A stretch of 64,000 nt of DNA from Capitulum mitella (taxonomy: Eukaryota; Arthropoda; Thecostraca; Pollicipedomorpha; Pollicipedidae): NCBI GenBank assembly GCA_030062745.1, contig CP099854.1:4625301-4689300 (forward strand), written 5' to 3'. A program made the position numbers and the translations under genes. Each line of letters begins with the position of its first letter. Position 1 is the first letter of the stretch. Below the pieces are notes generated by a model. That model was not told where the DNA came from. It saw only the letters and a list, made by a program, of their open reading frames with translations, and did no database searches. This document shows positions 1 to 12,700 of this stretch, in pieces.

Positions 1-11
1 CTGGCGCTCAC

Positions 12-123
12 CTCTGTGGGGATGCGGCGTGCTGGCATTACTCCCGGCATACCCGGCGGCGGAGGAGGAGGAGGAGGCGGCGGCGGCGGCGGCCCGGCGC
101 CGTCCGAGGCCACCTGCTGTTCA
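12..123 (-). CDS. Internal coding exon, polyproline (formin FH1-like) segment, partial gene
   Basis: On the minus strand a 112-nt open segment lies between an acceptor (TTTGCAG, 124-130) and a donor (GAG|GTGAGC, 6-11). It enters with one leftover base and leaves in phase 0. The 37 codons give an E-Q-Q-V-A-S-D-G lead, a run of about a dozen prolines, then GMPGVMPARRIPTE. Polyproline followed by G-M-P-G is typical of profilin/SH3-binding regions such as formin FH1 or WASP-type proteins; that is family knowledge, not proof. The rest of the gene would continue beyond the left edge, and no upstream exon was identified to the right. On the opposite strand the same bases read polyglycine, which I judge a shadow. 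The exon is supported by its splice sites and peptide composition; the family is uncertain. Confidence 0.45.
55..96. repeat. GGC/GGA triplet run
   Basis: Trinucleotide run (GGC)n(GGA)n(GGC)n. It encodes the polyproline of the minus-strand exon, so length variation would change the protein in whole codons. Confidence 0.85.
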
Positions 124-141
124 CTGCAAACAGACGCCAAC

Positions 142-206
142 AGTGAACAGGACAACAGAGACCTGTGAACAGGACAACAGACACCAGCAGTGAACAGGAC
201 AACAAG
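142..206. repeat. Three tandem copies of a 22-25 bp unit
   Basis: GTGAACAGGACAACA recurs at about 143, 165 and 190. It lies just upstream (in minus-strand sense) of the acceptor of the edge exon. Confidence 0.7.
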
Positions 207-3200
207 AAGAAAAACAACAAACTGCACCGACAAACCTCCAATGTCACCGAACAAATCGCCTATGCTGTGAGAAACTCACATTTGAGGGGTAGTTAGAGGT
301 CCTCGGCTCGGTCCCCCCACCAAATCACTTACAGGAATCGACACCCCTGAGTCTGTGTCTAACGCCTGCTGGCAGACTGTCGCGTGTGGGACAGTCTGCC
401 AACAGCACAGGACGCAAGTTCGATGTCTCGTGAGCGTCAACCAAAAATCTTGAGAGGTACGTCATCCCTGACACACGCGACATCGCCGGCGACTGGCATC
501 CGCTTAACCACAGAGCAGCCCTATCATTACCACCGAGGCAGTCAGGGAATGGTCTCGAGCGGCACAGTCTGTGGCAACAGACTAGACCAGTCTGATGCTC
601 GTTAAAGTCTGTCTTATCGGCCGTAGCAGCTAAGTTGTAATTCCAGGGACTTTTCCGCGATAGACCTGGGGGACTTACCATTGTCGGACGGATTGCTGGT
701 GCGAGAAGGTTCATTGCTGCCACGTTTTAGCCATGTCGCCTGGGCAGGAGCGTAGCCAGTGGGTGGGGTCTTGCTCTACTTGGACTCAAAATGTGGCGTT
801 TTTTGCGCGTTAAGAACGAAAATCCGTTAGAAATTCCGATGGTCGAAAATCAAGTGAATGAAACTCAAGGTAAAACTCAAATGAACAAACCCTCCTTGTC
901 GAAATCCTGATTACGTCCCTGCTCTCGGGGCAACACGCCGTTAGACTCGGGTTCAGGGGTGTCGATTTCTGTAAATGATTCGGGGGGATCGAGCCGAGGG
1001 CCCGACAGCCTAACCGCCCCTCAAATGTGAATTTCTCAACGGACTTAGCCCATTTTACTTTGACCAACGGAAATTTATAAGCCTTTTTATTACAGTCTGT
1101 CAAGGGAAAAATCGCATTTATCTCCATGCATACAGACATGTCTTTAGATAGAAGATAGAGGGGTAGATAGAAACATCGCTTTAGAATCTTTTCTTTATTT
1201 CTTGCCTCTTGTCTATTACGGCCGATCTTTTCGTTATTATTACTCGTTTCCCTTTAAAACAGGCAGACAATATTGTGGGTCAAACTAACATCGGGGGCCC
1301 AAATCAACATTGGGTGGGCCAGGACCCTCCCAAAAGAGTTCAGATCGACACCCCTGCACGGTCTCATGATTCAAGGAATTGGGGTCAGTGTGCAAGGAGA
1401 CAAGGAGCCTCCTGATGCTTAAATTCTCCGTGCAATGAAATACTGTGACATTGAGCCGTACGTCGCACCTCTCCGTGCACAGCGCTTGTCTCACTGAGGC
1501 ATTTTCTACAGGAGTCTGCATCGCCTCAGGCATGCGTACCAGAGACGCAGCAACGACTTCCTTAACTGGAGGGAGACAAAGCTCAGTGTGAATTGAAATA
1601 CGAAAACTGCCTACTGGGAATACGATGTGCAGTGCTTTTCGGAGAAAAAATCGGGCCTAAGGGGGAGGCGGGCCCTCCTTTGGCTGCGCCTGTGATGCGT
1701 ACTACACGTAACGCGCGATCCAGCCGCGTATCAACGAAGTGCGAGTGAAGCGCTGGTGACGGAGGCCGATTCGCGCCTAGCGAGGATTTGAAATCTGTCA
1801 CTTGGCGGAGGGAGACGTCCACGTGGTGCCAAATTGCTCCGAAAACCGTGTTTTTGCATAAAGAACACGCGACCAGAGCAGTCAGGGTAGCGTGGATCAC
1901 GCGGAGAGCGGACGGCAAGGCGTATTGTGTGTGTGATTGGGGCTTTAGGGCGATCCGACTGCGTGGTGATATGGCGCCCGATGGCGGCGACGGCGCATAT
2001 TGCTGGCGATTGATTTACGCTGTGGAGAAGCGGACATCGTTGTGTACAGACGATCCGTCTTGACTTAAAATGAAGTGTGGATTGCATTCCCAGGAGAATC
2101 CTTTCCATCAGATATTCTCGAGACTGATAGGGATTGGCAGTTTCATAAGGGCTATGAGACTGGCGTTAAAACAGATCTTAACCCGGCACACGCGAAAGTG
2201 ACATATTTCGGCGTGGTTCTGCCAGGAACGGAATGGTGGGAACGCGCCTAATCCTAATCACAAGCATTGCAGGATTTAACAAGATGTTTGTTGGGGTTGC
2301 ACCAAAAGTTAAAGATCAGTTAATGGTCTGATCGCCAATATGGACTCACGTCATGGGCTTGCGTTCGATATATATGACACCAGCCTTCATGATAAACGCC
2401 ATCCTCCCGGCACGGGACCCTGCCAGCGGGTCCCGCGCGCTCTGTTGCGGGACCCTGCACCCTGCACGAAATCCTGCATGGGACCCTGCACGGGATCTTC
2501 ACAAGGTGAGGACCACCGCGATCACAGGTATCTTGAATGCAGAGAACTCAGGCTGACAATCTCACAAAACCAGACACCGTGACGTTTGCGTTATAACTGT
2601 GTGACAGAGAAGGTCGTTCATGCAATTGCCGTGGTAACAAATCATTCGGATTCAGCAAATGCAGTCCAGCGGCTTCCGACTGCACAGGGGCATCGCGGGG
2701 CCTTTGAAGATGGGAGACAGGTCATAAAGAATTTCCCAGGTTCCACCTATACCCTCGAACATTCCTTTTTTTAATTTCCCTTGATGAAGTTGCTCCGGTA
2801 CGCATTTTAATGATTGTATTTGCGCCATTATTTACAATTTTTACGGATTTCTGTCAAATTTAAGTTGCCCGCTTGACACTTTTTCTTGTGCTTTTCCCAT
2901 CCACAGCTCGCCAAGCGTTACTGAATATGTTTGCACAGACCGATTGCGATAATATACTTACCCGCTTGCCAATTTACATGCAGCGAGCTTTCATGAAAAG
3001 CAGGTGTTGTCTCAATGGCGTAGAATTTGACTAAACCGTATGATTGGTGTACCTTTGAGCTTATCCCGTTCGAGGACCTTCTCGCCCACTTTGCATCACT
3101 TTGTTTTGTCACAATGTTCTGTCGGTAAGTTGCAAAAAACTATTACAATGCATTAATTCATCAAAACATGACCAACTTGGACTTAAGCAGCAAAACATCA

Positions 3201-3640
3201 TATTTATGAGTCATCTTTGTAAAGTCCTAGTGTTTTCCCGATTTGCCTTGTCCTGTCGGTTCCAACCATTTCTATTCAGTTCATTTTCATATTCTAGGCT
3301 CAAATATAGTCATGATTTTAAGTGACGAATATTTGTAATGATTTAAACCAATCATGGTAAACAAAGGCTTTATATATCGGTATCAAATCATGTATCCATA
3401 ATTACTTTTAACGCTGGATAACGCAAATAAAGTAAAAACTTTGATAAGCAGTTTGTTGCAAAATCGACACCATTCAGCATGGAACGGACTGGCAGCCTTG
3501 TTGTTTTTCTAGTTACCAAGGTAAAGTAGCTGCACCAACGCTTTTCACTCATATGGCCATCAAAGCAAAAAAAGAACTAGTACATAACAAGAAATTTGCA
3601 GAAATCCACTTCAAGATTCCTCATCATTATTTTACTAACA
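207..3640. other. Tract without recognised gene
   Basis: Open frames up to about 130 codons occur on both strands but overlap one another, lack recognisable motifs and have no paired splice signals. The tract holds a perfect hairpin at 370-401, a cluster of GGGACCCTGC-like repeats at 2410-2490, and AT-rich DNA from about 2760 to 3680. Confidence 0.5.
370..401. repeat. Perfect 12-bp inverted repeat, 8-nt loop
   Basis: TGGCAGACTGTC (370-381) and GACAGTCTGCCA (390-401) are exact reverse complements. The motif CAGTCTG recurs nearby, suggesting a decayed mobile element or a transcript hairpin. Confidence 0.8.
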
Positions 3641-3952
3641 TCGTTTTCATAGCGTAAAAAATAAACAATATCTGTGACCTTTCAATGGGTAAACAACGTT
3701 ATCCTTGCCGATCCTTGAAAGTCGGCACTTGGGACAGCATCTCAGAAATGAATCTTCTCAACACGTGTTGCTCCTCCGCATTCCTGACGATGGTTTTCTG
3801 CAATAGCCGCGTCGAGGAAGAGGTCCGACGTCTACTCCATTTACTCAAACTCCCAAACGCAGTAAAACCAGCCCATTTTTGGGCAAAACGCGAGCGTGGC
3901 GCCCAAAACCCCACGAGACTTCACGCTACAGACATCGGTGGGGAGCACTCAC

Positions 3953-4125
3953 CCTATGCTGCGTATCTGCTCATCCACCCCTCTGTCCTGCACCACTGGC
4001 TTGGCGGGCGATGCGCTGTCCACCAAGTCAGTACTCTGACCGTGGTAGCTGCCCAGCATGCCCCTGTACATGCTGTACACCAATCTCCTGACCCGCGGGT
4101 CAGTGGGGTCGACCTTCTGCGCCAT
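3953..4125 (-). CDS. Probable first coding exon, unrecognised protein
   Basis: Minus-strand ATG at 4125 opens 57 codons that run to a perfect donor (AGG|GTGAGT, ending at 3953) in phase 2. The peptide starts MAQKVDPTDPRVRRLVYSMY, continues RGMLGSYHGQ, and later reads DRGVDEQIRSI. It is hydrophilic and helix-forming, with no signal peptide, so a cytoplasmic or nuclear protein is likely. Ordinary coding composition, a clean ATG and a textbook donor favour a real exon. I do not recognise the family. Downstream exons would lie below 3953; a 70-codon open stretch at 3699-3914 is nearby, but its link is unproven. A palindromic E-box sits one base upstream of the ATG. Confidence 0.5.
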
Positions 4126-4137
4126 GGTCACGTGACC
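4126..4137. promoter_or_regulatory. Palindromic E-box GGTCACGTGACC (CLEAR-type)
   Basis: Perfect 12-bp palindrome containing GTCACGTGAC, the sequence known as the CLEAR motif bound by TFEB/MITF-class bHLH-zip factors (USF and MYC family also bind CACGTG). It directly abuts the start codon of the minus-strand exon. Confidence 0.55.
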
Positions 4138-4478
4138 GGAGTCGGGGGACCGGCCAGACGTCACGGACCACGGGTAATCGATCACGGGTCACGGAACCAT
4201 CAACCGTGGACCACCGACTAAGAATCACGTATCGCTGACCATCGATAATTGCAGATCACGGAGTCACGAATCACGGGCTTCTCTTCAGAGGTCGTGATGT
4301 TCTGCCGTGCCTCCGAGCCGGGAGTTCACTAGATCTCGCTCTTTCCGCGCAGCATGGTCACAAAATCGCCTCCGGCGGCACGCTCGCCTCCGCTGCACAC
4401 AGACGCGGACCCCACACAGCCTGCCTGTCAACCGGCTCCCGCCACCGAGCCGCCCCCGGTGCTCTCGCCCGGAAACGG

Positions 4479-4504
4479 TGACGTCACAGGAGGATGTGAC
4501 GTCA
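4479..4504. promoter_or_regulatory. Pair of perfect CRE palindromes
   Basis: TGACGTCA occurs at 4479-4486 and 4497-4504, spaced 18 bp start to start, in a GC-rich patch about 350 bp upstream of the minus-strand ATG at 4125. This is a CREB/ATF-type site and may form part of that gene's promoter. Confidence 0.5.
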
Positions 4505-4609
4505 CGGGCGTGCGCTATCACCGGCTGACGTCGGCCCTGTAGGCGGGAGTTGAGGATCTCCCGTGGAGAGGTACCGCTGCGCACCAGAGCACGTGCCACC
4601 GCCAGGGAC

Positions 4610-4905
4610 GGACCCAGTCCCTCCTTTTTTTTGGGGGGGGGGGGCAGACCAGGGTCTCGGGTCTAGGTGGTAGGCCAGCGGAATCGTTGACCAGGGGAAG
4701 GGGAGAAGACGTTGGCCGTGGGTTCGGAGTGTACTTTAGCGGCTGAGTGGACCATCGGCGGGGGGTTGAAAGCTGGATGTAAGTTGGATTCGGAGTTACA
4801 GCAACGTCAAACCCTGGCTTAGTAGAAATACCGATGTCTTGGGGTGGGGCCAAATGACCATTTGGCCCCACCCCTATTCGTGGCTGTGGGGGCCATGGCC
4901 GAGAT
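4610..4905. repeat. Dispersed repeat with poly-G, copy 1
   Basis: Aligns by eye to 28040-28290 over about 250 bp. Shared blocks run from the AGCGGA(A/G)(T/C)CGTTG region through TTTAGCGGC(T/C)GAGT and the segment ending CAAATGACCATTT. Both copies carry long G runs. No coding potential was seen. Confidence 0.7.
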
Positions 4906-5330
4906 GACCCCCTGGATCCGCCAGTGGTCACCGCGTGTACATATCCATTGGGGCACCACCATGCAGGAGATTCGTTAAATGAAGCTAGAGACAGGGCTCG
5001 GGATTGTGGATTTGTCTCTAATACCCTGTTGGAGGCTGAGACCTGCGCTAAGATTCCGACCTCTGCTGTGAGAGACTGCTGGTATGCGGCGAAATTGTCC
5101 ACACTCGACCCTGCAACCCGTACCAGTCATCACGAGACGTGATTCTCTGGCAAAGTCTCTGCCACGTCGGGATAGTAGCCCTGGGGGCAGCATAGGACCC
5201 GAGGCATTTTCAATGGCACGGCTTGGGCCCTGTTAGCGCCCGGGCGTTTTTCCACACGGCTATCTCACATTGCGCGTCCCCGGGGACAGAGCCGGATCGC
5301 CATGGCTGGCGTGTGGCGCCTTAGCTTGCT

Positions 5331-5475
5331 TTCGTCCACATAGCTCGTGTTTGTCGGCACAGCTCGTTTCGTCGCCATAGCTCGTTTGTGTCGCCACAGG
5401 CTTGTGCCGCCATAGCTCGCTTTCTTGATCACAGCTCACTTGTGTCGTCATAGCTCGCTTGTGTCGCCTCGCCTG
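5331..5475. repeat. About 20-bp minisatellite
   Basis: Seven or so imperfect copies of a unit like ATAGCTCGTTTGTGTCGCC. The minus-strand open frame across it is a shadow of the repeat. Confidence 0.75.
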
Positions 5476-8400
5476 CACACATGAGCATTCCAAGTGTTCA
5501 CTTCATTCTGACAGCTGGTGTTGGTGCAGCAGAAGGCAAACGGCGCACAGACTCCACGTACGAGCACGTGCCCTCCGCGGCCAGCACGTGCCGGGTACGT
5601 GCTCTGCCACGATCGAATGGGCAGCGAAACGAGTGGGCGGAGACGGGAAATCCTGTGAAAAAGGAGAACTAGGGAGAGCACCAGAAACCTGCAATCCGTC
5701 GCAGAGAGCGGCGAGATTCGCTGCAACGACAAGATTGTTTTGTAGCCTTTGTAGCGTTGTAACGTCTTCCCAGCAGGATGTTTGTCCTACTAAGGGCACG
5801 TGTATTTTCCATCAGCAATAGGACTCTGGCGACAACGCGTCCCGTATTTGGTTCTCTACAGCGAGCGATTGCTCAGTTCCACTTGTTCAGCAATCTCTAA
5901 GAAACTGTGAGGCGATGGAACGGTGCAATGGTTGCACTAAGTTTACGTCTGTACGAACGTACCGGTATACTTGTGTCTTTTGGCCCACAAACGTAGCAGC
6001 GATCTCAAAACTGGACAGAATTTCGCAGCCGTTAGAACGAAACCACACACAACATCGCATGAAAAACATGAAACACATGAAAAACACGCACAAACATCGT
6101 CTCAGAAAGCACGCAGTCTGGCTCGATGTGAATGAAATGTTTCACCACGACGGCCAATGCTTTCTTGCACTGTTGTTTAAACTGCGCTCCTTTAACACGT
6201 TATATGTGAGGGCTGCGTGCAGCCACTGCCAGTGGCGAGACTTTTCCTTGATTCTCTGGGATGGGAATGTCTTTTTGTCGTCCATTCGTGCTAAGCAACG
6301 CCATGGAGGCAATGTTAATATCTCCGTTAAAATGGAATCACACGTGCATCCTTTCCGCATTATAACCTCACCCATGCTTTGCGCTGAGGAGCTGAACGTA
6401 CGACTGCTTTCTGGGGTGAGACCAGCGCTCCACAGTACTGAGGAACTCTATTCCCCCTCCCCGGGCGAGTCAGCTGCTGGGGTCGACTCGAAGTTCGGTC
6501 TCGGACTCCTAGGTCATCAGTTGGCAGCTGGCCAGCGGCGGGTCATGTTCACTGTTACTCGGTCGTACAGTGCCTTAACGGCACGTGAAAAGTTTGGCTC
6601 AAAATCAGCCGTTAACTTGGAAATGTGCAAACTGGTGTGAGGCTCAGAGCCCAAGCAAAGACATCCGGCATTAGCTTTGTTCTATCACCATCGCAAAACG
6701 TTCGGACCAAATTTATCAGGAAATGAATAGCTAAATGAGAGTCTATAGGAAAATCCTTTAAATTCGCCAGATCTCCCTCTGTCAAATAAACATGGTATAA
6801 CTAATTCCAAACCCTGTTTGTAAAATTACGGAGAACGTTGCTTGCTCAGTTCTTCACGGGAGCAATCGAAGAGGAAAAGTAAGCTTGTGAATATACCTTG
6901 GCTTCTTTCATTTCATTTATTTTCTGAACAGACTCGCGTTCAAATGTTGTTTGCCATACCCAGGGCGTGAGTTAAAAAAGGTAAAGTTCCCGTATTTTTG
7001 AGACTCCAAGGGTGGCGAATGTATTTACAATTGACGACAGCCTCAGTGCTGATGTTCCCAACGACGATTTGAAGTCACTTCGATAGCACTTTTTCAGCTT
7101 CGCGATATGGCATTTTTGTAACCATTTACTATCCTGACTAGCTCATCGTGCGTCGAAGCTGGTATAATGTTTAAGCTTGACAGTTTTATCGTATCCTTAT
7201 GCATTTCATAATGCTGCGATCAAAGTATTTCCCGTTTACGGAGCTGCGTGTTAGTTTGTTTGAAGCACTTAAGTGACGTATTCTGAGTTCTGATGTGCTG
7301 CGTTGCACCTGACTTCGTCTGCCACTAGGTTGGTGATATGCAGTAAATAAGATGAAATGAAGCAATGCCAACATTTAATTACCCCGCAAAACGGCACCTG
7401 GATTCACAGCAGTCTACGCAACCCGTCGGTGCGTAAGTAGCTGGTTACAAGTAAAGTAAATACGTAAATAAAAAAAATATTATTATAAAAAATAATAAGA
7501 TATATATATTTTATAAGTATAACCATTTACTTACAAGTAAAGTACGTCGGTGCGCAAGCTGTAGGAAGCGAAGATATGAATTGCAGAACACAAATCTTAT
7601 GTCGATCGGAGTCGTTTCTGTTCAGAAGAACGTTGGGGTGGAAAAAAAGCCTCGTGCGTTATAATGCGGGCATGTCTTCATAACTTCCAGCCCAGCAAAT
7701 CTCTCTCTTTCTCTCGTGTTCCTCTCTCCGAAGAAACCACATCAAAACACTGCCCGATGACGAACCATGAATCCAGCCCATCCCTCCCCGGCCTCAGCAG
7801 CCTGCGAGGGGAGCCGCAGCCCCGCCCTGCGGCGCCTCTGCTGGCCGGCCGGCTATGAATGTCCGGCATGCAGCTGCCAGCCGTACCCCGCCCGACCCCG
7901 GCACTGAATCATCGTCTTTGTGGCCGCAGGCCTCGCTCCGCGCGCCACTCGACACTCGACATTTCGACGAAATTCCTGGCCCGACAGGCCGTGATGACCG
8001 GTCTCCCGACGCAAGGAGAACTGATGACAGATCTCCCGGGGCAGGGAGATCGTGATGATCATGATGATCTCCCGGCTCAGATCGCCAATCAGTCTCATCA
8101 GTCCCCTTGCCCGGCTGCGCCGAATGGGAGGGGGAGGTCCCAGTGCTTCGCTTCCCGTGGTGGGCTCTCCAACACAGCGGTGTGACCTCACCGGCGAACG
8201 TCACCATGGCAACCGGCCAAGGAATTTGTGGAGCTGGCAGCGCTGGCGGCTGCCCGGCCGAGCTGGCTGGGATCAGCATGGTCGCGGGCGGCGCCGGCAA
8301 AAACCTGAGGTCCTGGTGATGGCCTGAGAGACGCTTTCTGTCGTAATGACAGTCTCTGAGGTCCTGCCTGTCATGATGTCGATTTTTCCAAGTCCTTCAT

Positions 8401-8557
8401 GTCCAAGGGCACGGCTCCGAGATGTTTTTGTGCCATGGTGACGGTTCTTTAGATTTCGGACATTTGTGTCCACGAACATTCTGAAAATGATGCTGAAAAA
8501 TTGCGGATTGTCATTCCTTCCAGTCTCTAGTTCCCACGAACATGCTACAGATGCCCC
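5476..8557. other. Tract without confident gene
   Basis: It includes an uninterrupted 241-codon plus-strand frame (5915-6640) with no recognisable motif. At 7420-7560 an AT-rich block is flanked by the direct repeats CGTCGGTGCG and TTACAAGTAAAGTA. A GC-rich patch at 7790-8330 carries short repeats ending in TCTCCCGG. On the minus strand, an ATG at 8279 with a donor at 8191 would encode 29 residues starting MLIPASSAGQ; this is only a weak exon candidate. Confidence 0.4.
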
Positions 8558-9770
8558 TTAACCCTATTCCCGGCAGGGAGGGGCGGAATCCGCCCCCCTC
8601 GGGTTTTTTGCTTGCCAATTCCAGGATTTTTAACGCAGCTTCACGAAACTTGCTGACTTTTCCTAGCTATTCTTTGTACGTGCTGTGACAAAATTTCAAA
8701 ATTCTACTTTGCTCAGGAGCGGAGCCAGGCAACGTTTTTGGGAGGAACCTCAGGCCATTTTTGGCCATGTTGAAGGTAAAAGGAAAATGTCTGCCAAAAA
8801 CAGAGTTTTAAAGCTAATGCTTAAAACTTTAAATGAATGTATAGCTAAATAGTTAGGCAATGTGCACACAAAATTTTGTTTATCTGAAGCCACTTTACAA
8901 GGTCAGGTCAAGGTCAAAAGTCAAAGTTTATTTTTTTTGCAATAATTTCGGCGTCGTTTTTTCAAATGTCAAACCCGGAATATTTATCACGTAGAATGGT
9001 ACGCTTTACTTTTGTACCAAGTTTCAGCTTGATATCAGGTCAGGTCACGGAGCTATGACCTAAAATGTCAGTGCGCGTACCCTATATCTCAATAACCATA
9101 AAATGAAATTTTTGAAATAGAGTGAATTCAGATGGTTGAAAACGTTTACAGATAGTATAAAATGCACACGAGTCATTCCAAATGACCCAAAGGTCACTTG
9201 AAGTCATTTAAGGTCAAAGGTCACAAGTTGATCTGAAGAACGTGTGACCATGACAGTTCCCCCTTTTTCATGTCCCTGGCACCGCCTATGTTAACATTAT
9301 ACAAACATTGCAATACGATTTGTACTTCTTTAGCATAGCATGACTAGCAGAAGCCAAAAAAGTGTTTTTGCCTTTTTTGTTCATTCAGTTGTTGGAAAAT
9401 TAATCCTCCTATTTTTGAAACACTGTGAACGCCCAGGAATTTTCTCAAAATTTCAGATTTGTGGACCCATGGTAAAAGCCCTATCCATAATCTCTCGATT
9501 CATGCTAGTTTCATTGAAATCGGTTCATAAACGACGGAGTTATAAGAGGTCTAAAAGAACCCCCATTTTGACATTTTTGCCCCCTGTATCCACAAATTTC
9601 GAAATTTTTGAAATCTCTTTTTATAAAAACGTAGTTCACGTCCCGGTAAATCGATTGCCGATTGTTGCGATGAAATCGGACAAGTAGTTCTCGAGATCTC
9701 AGGGGGGGGCGAATCCGCCCCCCCTGCCGGGAATCGACCATACCGTCTAGCCCTCCGGGAATAGAGTTAA
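8558..9770 (-). mobile_element. TTAA-flanked MITE, family 1, copy A (piggyBac-like)
   Basis: Starts TTAACCCTATTCCCGG and ends CCGGGAATAGAGTTAA: terminal inverted repeats with one mismatch, flanked by the TTAA target typical of piggyBac elements (TIRs starting CCY). Length 1213 bp. It is inverted relative to copies B and C. There is no transposase, so it is non-autonomous. The inside is rich in AGGTCA half-sites, including a perfect DR1 near 9209-9222 and TCAAGGTCA near 8910. Its long open frames on both strands are noise. Confidence 0.85.
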
Positions 9771-12700
9771 TGCTCCTTTAGTAAAGAGCGCTGTGGCATA
9801 TGGAATGTGCACCTCTGTGGCACAATAAGAATATCTTCATCTTTGTTCGGAGTTGCAGAGAGCTTTAGGTGTTTTTTTTGGGGGGGAGGGACATACTTTA
9901 GGAAGTCCTGAACAACAATCACAGAGAAAAACTACAGGGAAGGCCGGTCGTGTTACGATTAAACCTCGCCCGTATAGGGCCTTCTGCATAAGGCCGACTT
10001 TGGGGGAGGGAAGTTGATACGACCCCCGGCCATTTCCACACCGTGTGCCCAAGAGCGTCGCGGAAAAAACGGCGTGCTGCGCGTGATATGATCCCGCGAC
10101 TGTTAAACCTTTCAAAGGTCTCAGGCCAACGGATGGCCTTCCTGATCGGGTCAAAGGCACGAAATTGGCAGAAAGTGGCACTTTTCGAGGTTAAGCGCAA
10201 ATGAACGCCAAAGAGTAAATAATGATGAAACGAAACGAATACCATAGTGTTTGTTAATCTATCTATACCCAGCATGACTGCATTTTTTTAATGGAGTCCT
10301 ATCCAGGTCATGCTGGGTTAATCCTTGTCAAGCGGGATCGTCGGCTTAAATGCGTTCTCGGAACAGCATAAGCATTTCTGTAGATAAAAATAAATGCTGA
10401 AGTCAAATGTAGCATCTCAGTTAACAAGCACTATTGCCGAATCACATATAAAAGGTAGTCTTCAGTCATCCAAGGTCATCTGTAGACAGTGACCTAGTGT
10501 GACCACAAATTAGCTGAAAATCGTAACTTAGATGCCTTAAAAACGCTTTTCGAGTAGATGTCCTGCACAAAATCCAATTTTAGACATGCTGTGATACTGA
10601 AGACTCATAACTTCGCCCCGACGGCGCTCCGTCCTTCGGAGCTAGTCAGGCGTTCGCTGCAATGCGCCCTCTTTTGATGACAGAAGACATACTACGCCAA
10701 ATCTGTATCATAAAATTTCGTATACCTCAAGCAATCCGAATATGTAGGTTATTTGCGATATCTGTTTCCTACCGTATTCGCAGAGATAAAAACTAACGTG
10801 TTTCCCGCCATAGCTCATGACCTCAGTTTACACCCTCAGTAATCACGGCAGTAAGCATAAGCCTATAAAATATATGTATAGTCTAACAGAACGTACAATG
10901 TGTAGCCAATGGATATATATTTTATGATGTTTGTGCACTCCAACCGTCTTACAATGAGACAAAACTGAGACCGTTGTAAACCGGCCGCGTCGGCGCGCGA
11001 AAACGTCTGACATGGGTTCCCGTGATGACGTTATAGCTCGTTACCATGGCAATGTAGAATAAAACTCTTGCATCGTAAGATGTGGAATGAATGTTCCGGA
11101 CGGTACACTACGTTTCATCCGGATGAAACGAGCCGTTTGGAAGTTGTCCTCGGAGAACCACAGAGGAGTTGCATCAACCCCTCCCCGTACAGGGAAGAGT
11201 TATAAGCCACCACGCCTACTAATTCCGCGCCACAACGATTTGACTTTAAGTTTTCGAAATCTGTGAAGCATGTGTTTAATTTTATCTACTCTTTGAAGAG
11301 TGTGCGTCTGTCCTGTCAAAGCAATGCCTTTGCGCAGGCCCAAAGGAGCTGTCGGATCCACGAAAAGCCCGCATTCGCCGGACATGTAACGCGTTTTGAT
11401 GAACCGAAACGTGCAACGCCCAGCCGGTGGCAAGACGACCGATTGATCAGTTCTGAAAACGCTCGGAATCAATACAGGCTCCAAGCGTTTTCGTGATTGG
11501 GCGTGATGCTGGCAGTTACTAGATCAGAGTAACCTGAAATAAGCACCACGCCATGGCTTGTTGCAGCGCCTGTTGTTCGCGACAGGAGTCGAGCACACCG
11601 GAGCCACGGTTTGAGCGGCCCGCCACGTGGAAGGAGGCGATGCACCCACTCTCCTCCCTGCATGTCCAAACGCAGACTTCTCGGAGAACATGCGATTTGC
11701 CGTTCTTGGTCGTTGGTCGGATTACGAGTGAAGTAAGCTGCCAGATGCACGCATGACTCAAACCATAGGATCCAAGTGGTAAGAAATAGAGCAAAACATG
11801 GGTCGTTGTCCCCACATTTCCTTCTCAAACTAGTCTTGATTCTAGCAAGCTGTTTTGGCCACCTAGGCACGGGGCGACTCGAAATGGGTATTGCTTCAAA
11901 GTAAGTTTAACAACTTATGGTCTGGTAGTGAGCATTTGAAACAGCACACGACAGGTTACGAGCAAACGGACAAAATGACGAAAGTTCTGGCGTTTTCTCT
12001 TTCTTTACTTTTACCGTCAAATTCAGAGTCCGATTTCGTATTGTCGAAAAGGAGAATTGAAGGGCCAATGGTATGGAAGTCAGGCTGTTCACTGTAATCA
12101 CTTTGGCGTCAAAATAAAGATCCATCCCGTCCTGAGATCAGCGCTATAAGACTGAGCTACATTCCCAGCTGTTGACCCGTACAGCCTTGATGAGCTGTTG
12201 TCGATCCCAACTCCCTCCTCTCCCAGTCCAAAAGTTCAGAGAGAGAGATCAGAGTATGACAAGGGCACCTGTTTTGCCCCAACCGAGCAGGCCCTGGCTA
12301 GGGTTGCAGAGCCGTAAATGTGGAGTTACAGTTGCCTGCAAGACGAGCAGCAAGTTCCATTTTCATAGGCACACATGCAACAAAGTGGTCTGACAACATC
12401 ATGAAAGATACCTCATGGGCTGCAATGAACGTATATGTGCTTTCTGTGGTGAATAAATAACGTAAAATTTCTTGTTTAGCAATACTTCAAAAATACCGTC
12501 TTCTGTAATGTGGTAAAGCAAATATATTGTGTTCACAGAACTGGTCAGATTGTATTTTTGGTTCGTCGATATCTCGGACGAAAAGCTTTTGGCATAGATT
12601 ATTGTTACCATAGTTTGCATTCATGGTTGCCAGGAAAACAGCTGTTCTTATCGTTCGACTGTCTGCCCTTCTGACTTTTCGGAATGGGAGGGGAGATTGA

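Noticed and set aside
5915..6640. 241-codon plus-strand ATG frame
   Set aside because: Longest uninterrupted ATG frame outside recognised features, but no motif, no promoter or poly(A) pair, and His/Arg-rich composition. Plausible by chance.
7794..8300. 168-codon minus-strand frame in a GC-rich patch
   Set aside because: Overlaps open frames on the other strand and short TCTCCCGG repeats; only a possible short exon (8192-8279) is worth testing.
9340..9741. Open frames on both strands inside MITE copy A
   Set aside because: The same region in copies B and C is interrupted, so the frames are not conserved.
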